From contig JAHEYF010000011.1 of assembly GCA_023251755.1 (NCBI GenBank), forward strand, positions 1 to 64,000: DNA of 64,000 nt. The letters are read 5' to 3'. Numbering within the stretch: the stretch's first letter is position 1; the number at the start of each line of letters is the position of its first letter. Of the stretch, positions 50,973 to 59,087 are shown piece after piece. Source of the stretch: Bacteroidota bacterium (GTDB lineage: Bacteria; Bacteroidota; Bacteroidia; B-17B0; Aurantibacillaceae). The notes beneath the pieces are model-generated. The model had not been told where the DNA came from and did not search any database. It worked only from the letters and a program-made list of their open reading frames with translations. The position numbers and the translations under genes are program-made.

Positions 50973-51923
50973 ATGAAGCGACTTTGTTTAAACCTTCTTT
51001 TTTTCTTTTTATTGTTTACCCTTCTGCTATTTTTTGTTGGGAAATTCGACAATATAGATAAGCTCAGCAGCGATAATCACAACATTCAAAAAATACAACT
51101 GGAATCAAAATTTGACAGCCTGGATATTTTATTTATCGGCAATTCCTATTGTTACAGCGGCATAAACCCTGCTTATTTTGACAGCGTTGGCATCAAATCA
51201 TACAACCTTGGTATTGCTACAGCCGGCCCTAAATTTTACCCCCTTCTTGTAGCTGATTATTTAACAACGGTTAAACAGGCGCCCAAATCAATTTTTATAC
51301 TCATCAGCCCCATGATATTTTCCAGCAAAGCTGATGATATAATTAATTACCCCATTCACCGCTACCTCAATCAACCGGTATCAAATGAAGAATACATTTT
51401 TTTTAACGATTTAAACTCAGTAAAAAATTACCCTAAAATTCTCATCAAAAGCTTTACAAAATCCTTAGTCAATTTATTTTCTGTTTTGAAAAAAGCAAAA
51501 CCAGAAGGAAATACAGCCATGGCTGCTTCGAAAGGGTTTGTGGCATCAGCGGATAAATACTCTTTAAAAAATGAATTAAAAAACAAACATTTGTACGCCT
51601 CACTTCCAAATGACCGGCTTGATTCTGAAAAAACAAAGGAGCTGTTGGATTTAGCATCAGGTTTAGAGCAAAAAAAAATAAAGGTGGTTTTTTATGAATT
51701 GCCTTCAAATAAGTTGTACGCTTATTTTAGCCTCAATTATATTACAGACTACAACAACTTTAAAAATCAGCTTAAAGGAAAGTACCTTGTTATTTCGGAC
51801 AATGAAAAATTAGACGAAACCTATTTCAGGGATATGGACCACTTAAACACTGCCGGTGCGGCTGTTTCCAGTAAATATATTATTGAGCAGATTAAGTTAA
51901 ACCCCGGCTTATTGAAACAATAA
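50973..51923 (+). CDS. Membrane-anchored SGNH-like protein, probable O-acylation partner
   Basis: A 316-residue protein with an N-terminal membrane anchor (LFFFLLFTLLLFFVGKF), then LDILFIGNSYCYSGINPAYF, where GNSY is the block I (GDS-like) with Ser, and YFRDMDHLNTAGA near the end, the block V Asp-x-x-His. This places it with SGNH-fold proteins such as AlgX/AlgJ/DltD that finish acyl transfer in the periplasm. Six bases after the MBOAT gene, it is probably translated with it. The middle of the protein is poorly conserved. Confidence 0.78.
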   Translation: MKRLCLNLLFFFLLFTLLLFFVGKFDNIDKLSSDNHNIQKIQLESKFDSLDILFIGNSYCYSGINPAYFDSVGIKSYNLGIATAGPKFYPLLVADYLTTVKQAPKSIFILISPMIFSSKADDIINYPIHRYLNQPVSNEEYIFFNDLNSVKNYPKILIKSFTKSLVNLFSVLKKAKPEGNTAMAASKGFVASADKYSLKNELKNKHLYASLPNDRLDSEKTKELLDLASGLEQKKIKVVFYELPSNKLYAYFSLNYITDYNNFKNQLKGKYLVISDNEKLDETYFRDMDHLNTAGAAVSSKYIIEQIKLNPGLLKQ

Positions 51924-51930
51924 TCCGTTT

Positions 51931-52893
51931 CTATGCACCCAGTATCTTTTCGTAAATATTCACAACATTGTTGTAGTGTTCCTGAAGCGTAATCATATTC
52001 TCATTGTTATGATTCAGAAAAGCTTCCACCTGTTTATACAAACCAGGTTTATACACCAGGTCCACATCACTTTCTAATTTTATTTCTTCAACATTCAGCT
52101 GGCCTTTCTTTTGAAAAAACAATTTTTCCAAAGGCCTGAGTATTAACTTGCCTTCCGGGGTATTAAACTCCACTCCCCATCTTCCGGCAGACTCCCAGTT
52201 GGCCTGGTAACTAAACAATACGTCTTTTGTTGTTATTCCTGCTCCACTGAATTGCGCGGCTCTTGGATGCCAGGACAAACTACCGGATACATAGTTGCTC
52301 ATTTTGGCCGGGGGGCCTGTAATAGAAAAAGTAGCATCTATTACGTGAGAAGAATTGCCCAGAAGCCAATTTTCAAGGGCTTCTTTCGTTTTATCATATT
52401 TCGCAATATCATGCGCCCATTCGGTAAATTCAAAATGACAGGACAATAGTTTGCCTTGTTCTTTTATGATTTCTTTCGCTTTCTGAAAAGACTGGTAAAA
52501 CCTTCTGTTGTACGCCACATAAGGTTGAATCCCTGTTCCCTCCAGTAGGTTCCTGGTTTTTTCAAGATCCTGAAGGTCAACTCCCGCGGGCTTTTCAACA
52601 AGAATGTGCGGGGCCTTGTGATTTATTAATTGCCGCAAAACAGTCCCCAGGTTTTCTGTATTAACAGTAATAATAAAATATACATCCTGAACATCGTTCT
52701 TTGATAAAAAATCTTCTATACCAATCGCCTCACAACGAAGGCCCGTTTCTTTTTCAAATATAGCGCACTTCTCACTGCTTCTTCCAACCGCGCGTGCATC
52801 TACATCCATCGACTTTAAAACCTTTGCATAATCCCTTGCTATACCGCCAGGGCCAATCAATACAACTTTTTGTTTTTTCAGGTTATTTTCCAT
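51931..52893 (-). CDS. Gfo/Idh/MocA-family oxidoreductase
   Basis: A 320-residue protein with a nucleotide-binding motif KVVLIGPGGIARDYAKVLK and the EKP motif APHILVEKPAGVDLQDLEK. A C-terminal alpha/beta domain contains FTEWAHDIAKYDK and GNSSHVIDATFSITGPP. It should oxidise or reduce a sugar, often a UDP-sugar, using NAD(P). It overlaps the preceding Gfo/Idh gene by 16 bases on the minus strand and is last in a three-gene unit headed by the glycosyltransferase at 54999. Confidence 0.88.
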   Translation of the reverse strand: MENNLKKQKVVLIGPGGIARDYAKVLKSMDVDARAVGRSSEKCAIFEKETGLRCEAIGIEDFLSKNDVQDVYFIITVNTENLGTVLRQLINHKAPHILVEKPAGVDLQDLEKTRNLLEGTGIQPYVAYNRRFYQSFQKAKEIIKEQGKLLSCHFEFTEWAHDIAKYDKTKEALENWLLGNSSHVIDATFSITGPPAKMSNYVSGSLSWHPRAAQFSGAGITTKDVLFSYQANWESAGRWGVEFNTPEGKLILRPLEKLFFQKKGQLNVEEIKLESDVDLVYKPGLYKQVEAFLNHNNENMITLQEHYNNVVNIYEKILGA

Positions 52894-53852
52894 GTTTTAT
52901 CATATTTTTTTTGTTTCACAAATTCTTCCATTGCCTTTAAAAAGGCCTGGTGCTGAACCGATGATTCCATAAAACCGGGCAGTGGTATTTTTCCGGTGTG
53001 TATTAATTCATTAAAATAAGTGATGGTCAACTGAGATTGAAAGGGGTAATTAAAAATTACTTTTTCGTTCTGATACTCTATCTCTATTTTATCACCGGTT
53101 TCTATAACAGTCAGGTGCAAATCGTTCTTTTTAAATGAAATTTGCACAGGGCTATCTTCCCCTTCAGAGGATGTCATTTCTAAACGATCGTTTCCATCAG
53201 TAAGTACTGTACATTTTCCAATAACTTCAATGTAATCCAGTCTTTTACTTTCAATAATTTTCGAATCCGGGCTGTTTGCTATTTCACAATGACGAATATT
53301 TTTTCCTGTACCCAGGCCAAACAGATCCATGTAATGCACACTGTTTCCGGCCAGTCCCCAGTTTTTTCCACTCACCACCATGTTAAGTTCTCCTTCAGCA
53401 GCATTTAATTTTTTCAAAACCCATTGATAGGCTTCAAATACCCTTTTCATACAATTTACATACACCAATGTATTTTTCTGTTGTTCAATCAATGCAGATG
53501 CCAGCTCATATTCGTGCAGAGAAGAAAACAAAAACTTTTCCAAAATTAAACACCTGCATTCACAACGGGCAAAAAGGGATTGCATTAAATTTAACCTCGA
53601 AGATGAACCAGTTGCTATAATTGCCAGGTCAACTTTAGCCGGCAATGCTTCTATACTTGTAAAGTAAGAAACGGATACTTTGTTCCAGTCCATAGCAAGC
53701 CCTTCAAGCCTGCTTTTACACACATCAAGCGACTGCTGATTTGCATCAATAACAACCAGGTTGGTGGGTACTGTTAAAAGGGCTAAAGATTGAGCATGCC
53801 TGCTTCCAATATTACCTCCGCCTATTATTACTATGGTATATATGTTATTCAT
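52878..53852 (-). CDS. Gfo/Idh/MocA-family oxidoreductase
   Basis: A 324-residue protein with TIVIIGGGNIGSRHAQSLAL as nucleotide-binding motif and CLILEKFLFSSLHEYEL in place of the usual EKP (the Pro is missing). The C-terminal domain has GKNWGLAGNSVHYMDLFGLG, as in sugar oxidoreductases of polysaccharide loci. It starts one base after the stop of the glycosyltransferase gene and overlaps the next oxidoreductase. Substrate unknown. The two oxidoreductases share little beyond the fold motifs. Confidence 0.82.
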   Translation of the reverse strand: MNNIYTIVIIGGGNIGSRHAQSLALLTVPTNLVVIDANQQSLDVCKSRLEGLAMDWNKVSVSYFTSIEALPAKVDLAIIATGSSSRLNLMQSLFARCECRCLILEKFLFSSLHEYELASALIEQQKNTLVYVNCMKRVFEAYQWVLKKLNAAEGELNMVVSGKNWGLAGNSVHYMDLFGLGTGKNIRHCEIANSPDSKIIESKRLDYIEVIGKCTVLTDGNDRLEMTSSEGEDSPVQISFKKNDLHLTVIETGDKIEIEYQNEKVIFNYPFQSQLTITYFNELIHTGKIPLPGFMESSVQHQAFLKAMEEFVKQKKYDKTWKIT

Positions 53853-53853
53853 G

Positions 53854-54999
53854 CTAATTTAAAAATATACAGTTTTCAGTTAAAAATACATTTTTCATAT
53901 AGGGTTCTAATTCAGTATAGGCCACTACATATTGCCGGGGGCCATTCCTGTAATAGTCTCCCACAAAATCATAAAGAAAATAAAACACCCTTTTTTCAGG
54001 AAATAATTTTGCCAGGTAGAACGATGCGGCAGAATAGGTAGAAAAAACATAGTTAATATTTTCCATATAGGAAATATACATACTCTCTACCGAAATAGAA
54101 ATGAGAGAAGGATCCTCTATTAGCAAGACCTTGCTTTTCTGTTTGCAATAATCCTTTATAAGTTGTAAGACCTCGTTCGACTGGTTGGGGTGGGGCTTAA
54201 TAATTATCAGGTAATCGGCTGGCTTGTCTATTTCCTGCAGACACCTTTCAAGGTAATCAGTCCAAAAACGAGGCTGGACGCTAAATATTTCTGACGAGTC
54301 TAATAATATCAATGCCAGTTTATTGAAAGCGTGTTTTTTTAAAAAGTCCGGTTCAAATTTAAACGCCGGAAAATTCTTCAGGCCTTCTTCCCGCGAGAAA
54401 TATGTTTGAATGGAAAAAATTACCCCCGCGCCCTTCTTCCTTAAAAAATGTTGAAACGAATCTCCAAAAACCGCATAAAAATTATTCACCCTGTTTTTTT
54501 CCAATATGTACAGGTAATCCACCAATCCATGCTCATAATAATTTACGACAGCAGTATTGAAATAAGCAGTTAAAAAATTATTTAAACTGGTTTGAGTGAG
54601 TAAAAAAAGTTCCACGGGCGTATCGGGACTGATACCTACAACTTCATTGATTTTTTGATGAATGACTTCAAGCTCTTTTGTGTTTTTTTTCTTAACAACT
54701 ATTTTCAACAAAAAGTTGTAGATCGTTTCTATCACCGGTAAAAATTTAATTCTCCGCAGAATCCTTTTTCTTAAATTCGGTTTAAGGTTAAAATCATCAG
54801 GAATTTCTGTCGATAAATTCAACACATGTTGCCAGGTGTGTATAGCCGATGAATGGTAAATTAGTTTTACCAGACTTTGTTTTTTTATAAAATTATCGAT
54901 AAGTAAAACATCTACATCGCCCTGCTTATGAGTGTTTTTAGCTATTGTAGAACAAAAAACTGTACTAATCTGATTGCTTGTTACAAAAAGTCTTAACAT
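53854..54999 (-). CDS. Glycosyltransferase resembling bacterial polysialyltransferase
   Basis: A 381-residue soluble or peripheral protein. NYYEHGLVDYLYILE (Glu156, Gly158) resembles the D/E-x-G motif. DYLIIIKPHPNQS has the HP motif (His270, Pro271), and NYVFSTYSAASFYLAKLF the Ser/Thr-rich motif (320-324). These occur in bacterial sialyl- and polysialyltransferases (GT38/GT52 group). With neuB in the same region, transfer of a nonulosonic acid onto a surface glycan is a good guess. Overall similarity to a named family could not be measured here. Confidence 0.65.
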   Translation of the reverse strand: MLRLFVTSNQISTVFCSTIAKNTHKQGDVDVLLIDNFIKKQSLVKLIYHSSAIHTWQHVLNLSTEIPDDFNLKPNLRKRILRRIKFLPVIETIYNFLLKIVVKKKNTKELEVIHQKINEVVGISPDTPVELFLLTQTSLNNFLTAYFNTAVVNYYEHGLVDYLYILEKNRVNNFYAVFGDSFQHFLRKKGAGVIFSIQTYFSREEGLKNFPAFKFEPDFLKKHAFNKLALILLDSSEIFSVQPRFWTDYLERCLQEIDKPADYLIIIKPHPNQSNEVLQLIKDYCKQKSKVLLIEDPSLISISVESMYISYMENINYVFSTYSAASFYLAKLFPEKRVFYFLYDFVGDYYRNGPRQYVVAYTELEPYMKNVFLTENCIFLN

Positions 55000-55044
55000 T
55001 TAAAGTTTTGTTAACCTGGTACCCCTGTTGCTTTAAAAACAAGC

Positions 55045-55077
55045 AAACCCTCAGGGTTTTAAATGCCCTGAAGGTTT
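55045..55077 (-). terminator. Stem-loop downstream of the MBL-fold gene
   Basis: aaaccctcaggg (55045-55056) and ccctgaaggttt (55066-55077) form a 12-bp stem with one mismatch and a nine-base loop. On the minus strand it lies 87 bases after the stop of the MBL-fold gene and before the glycosyltransferase gene. Confidence 0.55.
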
Positions 55078-55163
55078 GGAAAACCAATCATCAAAAATAG
55101 GTATAAAGCAGGAATAATACAATAAGGAGAACCAAAGTACAAAGCCCCTTATTCCTTACTAAT

Positions 55164-56039
55164 TTAGGCCTGAAGGCTTGATTCAAATGTTACTTTGTTC
55201 ACTAATCTTTCACCGGCTTTAACATCATGAGAAGGTAAAAATACAAGCGGCCGCTTCTGGCTATGCTGAAGAATTTTCTCGTACGTTTCTATGTTTCCTT
55301 CATCGTCCTGAATAGAACCAGAAAATTCCCCGTTTATCAATTGCTCTTCAAGGTAAGTAATATCACCGGCAAAAAGAATGTCGTGATCATCACCACTCAA
55401 TAAAACAGAACAATGCCCAACGGTATGGCCCGGTGTGAATAGCAGGTGCATATCATTGGCTTTTGTAAGAGAACAGGACTTGTCAAAAACGCTGAACGAT
55501 TGAGTTAAATCCACCAGGTTGGGCCTTAACCAGTCGGGGTATAAACTCGGTAAAGATTCTTTGTTATTCGTCCACTCAAATTTATTTATAACTATTTCGC
55601 TGTTTTTAAAAAACTTCAGCCCGTCAAAATGATCGATGTGCATGTGCGTTAAAATTACCTTTTTCACATCTTTTGTTGAAATACCAATAGTTTTTAACTG
55701 GCTTTCAATTTCTTCTTCCGGTTCTATCTTAAATTTAAACAGGCTGGTGTTGACCCAATTGTTAATTATCCCTGTTGATTTAAAATAGTCCTCATTGTTG
55801 ATATTGGCATTTATGCCTGTATCAACAATAATTATCCCTTCGGGGTGTTCAATGACCCATACCCAGATAGGAACCCATTCGGTAAACTCTTTATCAAAAA
55901 CAAAATCAAGTTTTGCAAACAGGCCCTTTTTAGTGGCTGCCCTGAATTTTGTTTTTACCTTCACCGAACCGGTAGATATGGCATGCACCTTAACAGGTTT
56001 GCCTTTAACTTTAATTGTTGTTGATTGTATTGGAAACAT
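55164..56039 (-). CDS. MBL-fold metallohydrolase, AHL-lactonase-like
   Basis: A 291-residue cytosolic protein with the zinc motif HMHIDHFDG (His132, His134, Asp136, His137). GIIIVDTGINANI precedes it, then FTPGHTVGHCSVLL, ILFAGDITYLEEQL and VFLPSHDVKAG supply the remaining metal ligands. This order fits the N-acyl-homoserine-lactonase-like branch of the metallo-beta-lactamase fold, but related enzymes hydrolyse many esters and lactones. It stands alone between two minus-strand hairpins. Quorum-quenching activity is possible and not shown. Confidence 0.85.
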   Translation of the reverse strand: MFPIQSTTIKVKGKPVKVHAISTGSVKVKTKFRAATKKGLFAKLDFVFDKEFTEWVPIWVWVIEHPEGIIIVDTGINANINNEDYFKSTGIINNWVNTSLFKFKIEPEEEIESQLKTIGISTKDVKKVILTHMHIDHFDGLKFFKNSEIVINKFEWTNNKESLPSLYPDWLRPNLVDLTQSFSVFDKSCSLTKANDMHLLFTPGHTVGHCSVLLSGDDHDILFAGDITYLEEQLINGEFSGSIQDDEGNIETYEKILQHSQKRPLVFLPSHDVKAGERLVNKVTFESSLQA

Positions 56040-56176
56040 AATTTAAGTTTAAATGAATTGTTGATTTTCTTATTACAAGACTAATAAATTCTAAATATAC
56101 ATATATTGAATTATTCCTTTCAATTGTTCTGTGTTTTTTTAATAAAGCCCTTCTTTAGTGCAATTATATGTCATTA

Positions 56177-56215
56177 AAGGCACCTCAACGAATCCTCTTC
56201 ATTCTTGAGTGCCTT
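56177..56215. other. Stem-loop in the divergent spacer
   Basis: aaggcacctcaa (56177-56188) and ttgagtgcctt (56205-56215) form an 11-bp stem with one bulged base and a 16-base loop. It sits between the MBL-fold gene (minus) and a membrane protein gene (plus), where no transcript needs to end. It may be a regulatory hairpin or the remains of a terminator. Confidence 0.4.
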
Positions 56216-56264
56216 CATTATTATTGCAGAAGCGTTGCTACAAAATTTTTTTTTTCTTAAAACA

Positions 56265-56293
56265 TTGTGAATTAAAATAAATCATTAACTTTG
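56265..56293 (+). promoter_or_regulatory. Bacteroidota-type promoter
   Basis: TTG at 56265-56267 and taactttg at 56286-56293 fit the consensus with an 18-base spacer. An in-frame ATG at 56296 would lie before or at the transcription start, so the next ATG at 56323 is the more likely initiator. Confidence 0.55.
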
Positions 56294-56322
56294 TAATGCA
56301 AAGTACTTTAAAAACACCTTCC

Positions 56323-56973
56323 ATGAATCAGACACAGGAACATTTAGAAGCCTTACAGGACATCCGAAGCATGATGAAAAAATCAACCCGCTTTTTATCC
56401 CTTAGCGGGCTTTCGGGGGTGTTTGCCGGTATTTATGCCATAGCCGGGGCAATTGTTGCCAATTACATTGCTCATTCCTTTTCTGACGATTTAAATTATT
56501 ATGATGGAACGCTTGTCTTTGAAAAATACATGGACTCCATTCATAAAATATATACTTATATGTTTATAGATGCCTTGTTGGTCTTGTTTTTATCCATTGG
56601 CACAGGTTTCATCTTTTCGTACCGCAAGGCAAAAAAGACAGGACAAAAATTATTCGACCACACTGCACTGCGTTTATTTATTAATTTAATTATACCGATC
56701 GGGGCGGGAGGTGTACTTTGCCTCATTTTATTAAACCACGGTTATATTGGTTTAATAGCGCCGGTTATGCTGCTGTTTTACGGGATGGCTTTGTTAAATG
56801 CCAGCAAATATACCCTTGATGATATTCGTTACCTGGGTATTTGTGAAATAGTGCTGGGGCTTTTAAACGCCTGGTTAATGGGTTACGGCTTGTGGTTCTG
56901 GGTAATAGGTTTTGGTGTGCTCCATATAGTATACGGATTGGTGATGTGGATAAAGTACGAGAAAGGGAAGTAG
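56323..56973 (+). CDS. Five-helix membrane protein, partner of a winged-helix regulator
   Basis: A 216-residue protein with a short cytosolic N-terminus (MNQTQEHLEALQDIRSMMKK) and about six membrane segments: FLSLSGLSGVFAGIYAIAGA, YMFIDALLVLFLSIGTGFIF, LFINLIIPIGAGGVLCLILL, LIAPVMLLFYGMALLNASKY and two near the C-terminus. I do not know a named function. Proteins of this shape are often found beside the small winged-helix regulator encoded next, so they may act together. The start is set by the promoter; ATG 56296 would add nine residues. Confidence 0.68.
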   Translation: MNQTQEHLEALQDIRSMMKKSTRFLSLSGLSGVFAGIYAIAGAIVANYIAHSFSDDLNYYDGTLVFEKYMDSIHKIYTYMFIDALLVLFLSIGTGFIFSYRKAKKTGQKLFDHTALRLFINLIIPIGAGGVLCLILLNHGYIGLIAPVMLLFYGMALLNASKYTLDDIRYLGICEIVLGLLNAWLMGYGLWFWVIGFGVLHIVYGLVMWIKYEKGK

Positions 56974-57079
56974 ATGTGAGTATTGAGATATGAGATATGA
57001 GATGTGAGACTTGGTAGGAGGTAGTTGGTAGTAAGTATCAGGTTGCAGGTTTAGAATTTAGACATTAGAATTTAGAATT
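56973..57079. repeat. Word-repeat tract
   Basis: The tract begins within the stop codon of the membrane protein gene with gatgtgagtattgagatatg words, passes through ggtaggaggtagttggtagt and agtatcaggttgcagg, and ends in tagaatttagacattagaat just before the TTG start at 57082. Confidence 0.55.
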
Positions 57080-57081
57080 TT

Positions 57082-57381
57082 TTGAAAAACTATATCCATA
57101 AACTTAACAAGGCTTTTGAAAACAGGGTGAGGCTGGGAATTATGAGTATACTCATGGTGAACGACAACATGGACTTTAATACCATGAAGGAAACACTTGA
57201 GCTTACAGACGGCAACCTTGCATCGCACATTGCTGCTTTGGAAAAAGAAGGTTTTGTGCACGTTAAAAAAGAGTTTGTGGGCAAAAAAACATTGACCACT
57301 TATTCGGTTACAAAAGTTGGAATGAAAGCGTTTAACGAACACTTAGATGCGTTGGAGGCCTTGCTTAAACAAAGAGAATGA
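57082..57381 (+). CDS. Winged-helix transcriptional regulator
   Basis: A 99-residue protein with TTG start and a single winged helix: FENRVRLGIMSILMVNDNMD, FNTMKETLELTDGNLASHIA (recognition helix) and LEKEGFVHVKKEFVGKKTLT with TTYSVTKVGMKAF as the wing. This is the short PF13601-like (HTH_34) type common in Bacteroidota. There is no ligand-binding domain. It lies between membrane protein genes, which may be its targets. Confidence 0.87.
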   Translation: MKNYIHKLNKAFENRVRLGIMSILMVNDNMDFNTMKETLELTDGNLASHIAALEKEGFVHVKKEFVGKKTLTTYSVTKVGMKAFNEHLDALEALLKQRE

Positions 57382-57462
57382 CGAATTACGAATTACGAGG
57401 TACGATTGACGAATTACGAGCAGCCACTATGAACTAAGAACTATAAACTAAAAACTATAAAA
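57382..57462. repeat. Word-repeat tract
   Basis: Starting in the regulator's stop codon (tga of gacgaattacgaattacg), several cgaattacg words are followed by ctatgaactaagaactata and aactaaaaactata, directly before the ATG at 57464. Stop-proximal and start-proximal word types are joined here in 80 bases. Confidence 0.6.
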
Positions 57463-57463
57463 A

Positions 57464-57688
57464 ATGGAAATAAAATGGTTTAAAAAAATCGGATGGTTTT
57501 ACCTCCCCTGCTCTATTATCGGAGCTGTAATATTTGTAATTTTCACCGGCAACGCCCTGCTGTTTTTAAAGGTTATCGACCACCACTCCCATTCGGTAAG
57601 CGACACCCTCATTAACTTTTTCCCTTATGCCGCCGCCTTTTTTGTTTTCTACGAATGGATCGCAAAAAATACCAGCTCTAAGGAATAA
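57464..57688 (+). CDS. Small membrane protein
   Basis: A 74-residue protein with two hydrophobic segments (WFYLPCSIIGAVIFVIFTGN, then FFPYAAAFFVFYEWIAK) separated by a polar loop with DHHSHSVSD. Its last residues are charged. I do not recognise the family. Located between the winged-helix regulator and another small membrane protein, probably in the same transcript. Confidence 0.65.
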   Translation: MEIKWFKKIGWFYLPCSIIGAVIFVIFTGNALLFLKVIDHHSHSVSDTLINFFPYAAAFFVFYEWIAKNTSSKE

Positions 57689-57743
57689 TATTTTTTTACC
57701 TAATTACTTTGAAATTCAAAGTGCTTTTATAAAACTTAACAAA

Positions 57744-58217
57744 ATGAAAACAAAACAGCAAGACTTAAAAACGATACGGATTTACTTAACTGTATTTATT
57801 GTATTGCTTCTGCTTAGTGGAATCACCGCCTTTCCAATCAGGCAGGAAATAGCTTTCCTTGTTACTATAAAATCATACTTCCCGCTATTTATGCAGGACT
57901 GGGTTGAGCAATTGGACACTGTTCTTCACCAAACACCCGATGTTGTTTTGTACGGTACCGACTGGCTGGCCTTTGCCCACATTGTAATTGCCATTGCTTT
58001 TATCGGCCCTTTAAAAGACCCTGTCAGGAATAGCTGGGTGCTTCAGTTCGGGATGATCGCTTGTGTATTGATTCTTCCGCTCGCTCTTATATGTGGCCCA
58101 ATACGGGGCATTCCACTCTTTCACCAGGTCATCGATTGCAGTTTCGGATTGACAGGATTAATTCCATTGGGGATTTGTTATGGAAAAACAAAGGCCCTTG
58201 AACGTTCATTCGTTTAA
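57744..58217 (+). CDS. Membrane protein of unknown function
   Basis: A 157-residue protein with four hydrophobic segments: IYLTVFIVLLLLSGITAFPI, WLAFAHIVIAIAFIGPL, WVLQFGMIACVLILPLALIC and CSFGLTGLIPLGICYG. It has a periplasmic-type loop of about 45 residues between the first two. The ATG at 57744 is used; the longer frame upstream runs into the preceding gene and adds no sensible N-terminus. The last codons (RSFV) are written in the word family gttcattcgtt of the following tract. No family assigned. Confidence 0.65.
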   Translation: MKTKQQDLKTIRIYLTVFIVLLLLSGITAFPIRQEIAFLVTIKSYFPLFMQDWVEQLDTVLHQTPDVVLYGTDWLAFAHIVIAIAFIGPLKDPVRNSWVLQFGMIACVLILPLALICGPIRGIPLFHQVIDCSFGLTGLIPLGICYGKTKALERSFV

Positions 58218-58296
58218 ACGTTAAATCGTTCTGCACCAACTATTGAACTAATAAACAAAAAAACGAGTGAACAAAAAAACAATTGAACCATTAAAC
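58204..58296. repeat. Inverted word-repeat tract of the gttcattcg family
   Basis: gttcattcgttt at 58204-58215, which includes the last codons of the preceding gene, is matched by aaacgagtgaac at 58261-58272 in inverted sense with one mismatch. Degenerate aacaaaaaaacga words lie between them and beyond. Confidence 0.55.
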
Positions 58297-58298
58297 GT

Positions 58299-59003
58299 AT
58301 GAACAAAAAAATCTTTTTCTGGGTCACGCTTTTCGCCATTGCGATGGGCTTTTTAGAAAGTGCCGTAGTTGTTTATTTACGACAGCTTTATTACCCGGCT
58401 GGTTTTCAATTTCCTTTAGCACCTATTGAGCCCCTTATTGCCCACACCGAATTCTGGCGCGAAGCAGCCACTATTGTTATGTTAGCCGCCGTAGGTTTTT
58501 TTTGCGGCACCAACAAAGCAAGCCGCTTAGCCTGGTTTATGTATGCCTTCGCCATATGGGACCTCTTTTATTATATTTTCCTGAAACTTATTTTAAACTG
58601 GCCGGATTCCCTTTACACCTGGGACATCCTGTTTCTTATACCTGTCCCCTGGGTAGGGCCTGTTATAGCCCCCTGTATTGTTTCACTGAGTATGATTGCA
58701 CTGGCCCTGCTGATTGTTTTTTACAATGAAAAAAGACAAGGCATCCGTTTAAACAAAACAGACCTTTTCTTCTTTATTTCAGGTTCTTGTATCTGCATTC
58801 TTTCCTTTTGCTATGATTATTTGCAACAAGCCAATTCTCAACACTGGTGGACAATACAATCGGAAACGGAATTGTTTGAGGAAATAAAAACCTATGTCCC
58901 GCAGCAATTTAACTGGGCCTTGTTCTGGACAGGTGAATCATTAATTATTATTGGAATTATTGTCTTTTGGACAAGGTCGCATTTATCAGTTTTTAATAAA
59001 TAG
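58299..59003 (+). CDS. Membrane protein of unknown function, six helices
   Basis: A 234-residue protein with hydrophobic segments at about 5-28 (FFWVTLFAIAMGFLESAVVV), 57-74, 78-96, 120-142 (GPVIAPCIVSLSMIALALLI), 154-172 (LFFFISGSCICILSFCYDYL) and 207-226. FAIWDLFYYIFLKLILNWPD and LFLIPVPWVGPVIAPC are distinctive but I cannot name the family. It lies in a run of membrane protein genes with repeat-filled spacers on both sides. Confidence 0.65.
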   Translation: MNKKIFFWVTLFAIAMGFLESAVVVYLRQLYYPAGFQFPLAPIEPLIAHTEFWREAATIVMLAAVGFFCGTNKASRLAWFMYAFAIWDLFYYIFLKLILNWPDSLYTWDILFLIPVPWVGPVIAPCIVSLSMIALALLIVFYNEKRQGIRLNKTDLFFFISGSCICILSFCYDYLQQANSQHWWTIQSETELFEEIKTYVPQQFNWALFWTGESLIIIGIIVFWTRSHLSVFNK

Positions 59004-59027
59004 ATCCCCGAAACAAATTTAAAAGAC

Positions 59028-59080
59028 CGATAGTTTAATACGAATAAACTATCGAACAAATGAACAAATAAACTATAAAA
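59028..59080. repeat. Inverted repeat of the aataaac word family
   Basis: cgatagttta (59028-59037) and taaactatcg (59045-59054) are perfect inverted repeats with a seven-base loop, followed by gaacaaatgaacaaataaac words up to the next start codon. Confidence 0.55.
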
Positions 59081-59087
59081 ATCACTT

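Noticed and set aside
56296-56322. ATG 56296 as start of the membrane protein gene
   Set aside because: It lies three bases after a well-matched -7 box, at or before the expected transcription start. ATG 56323 is used.
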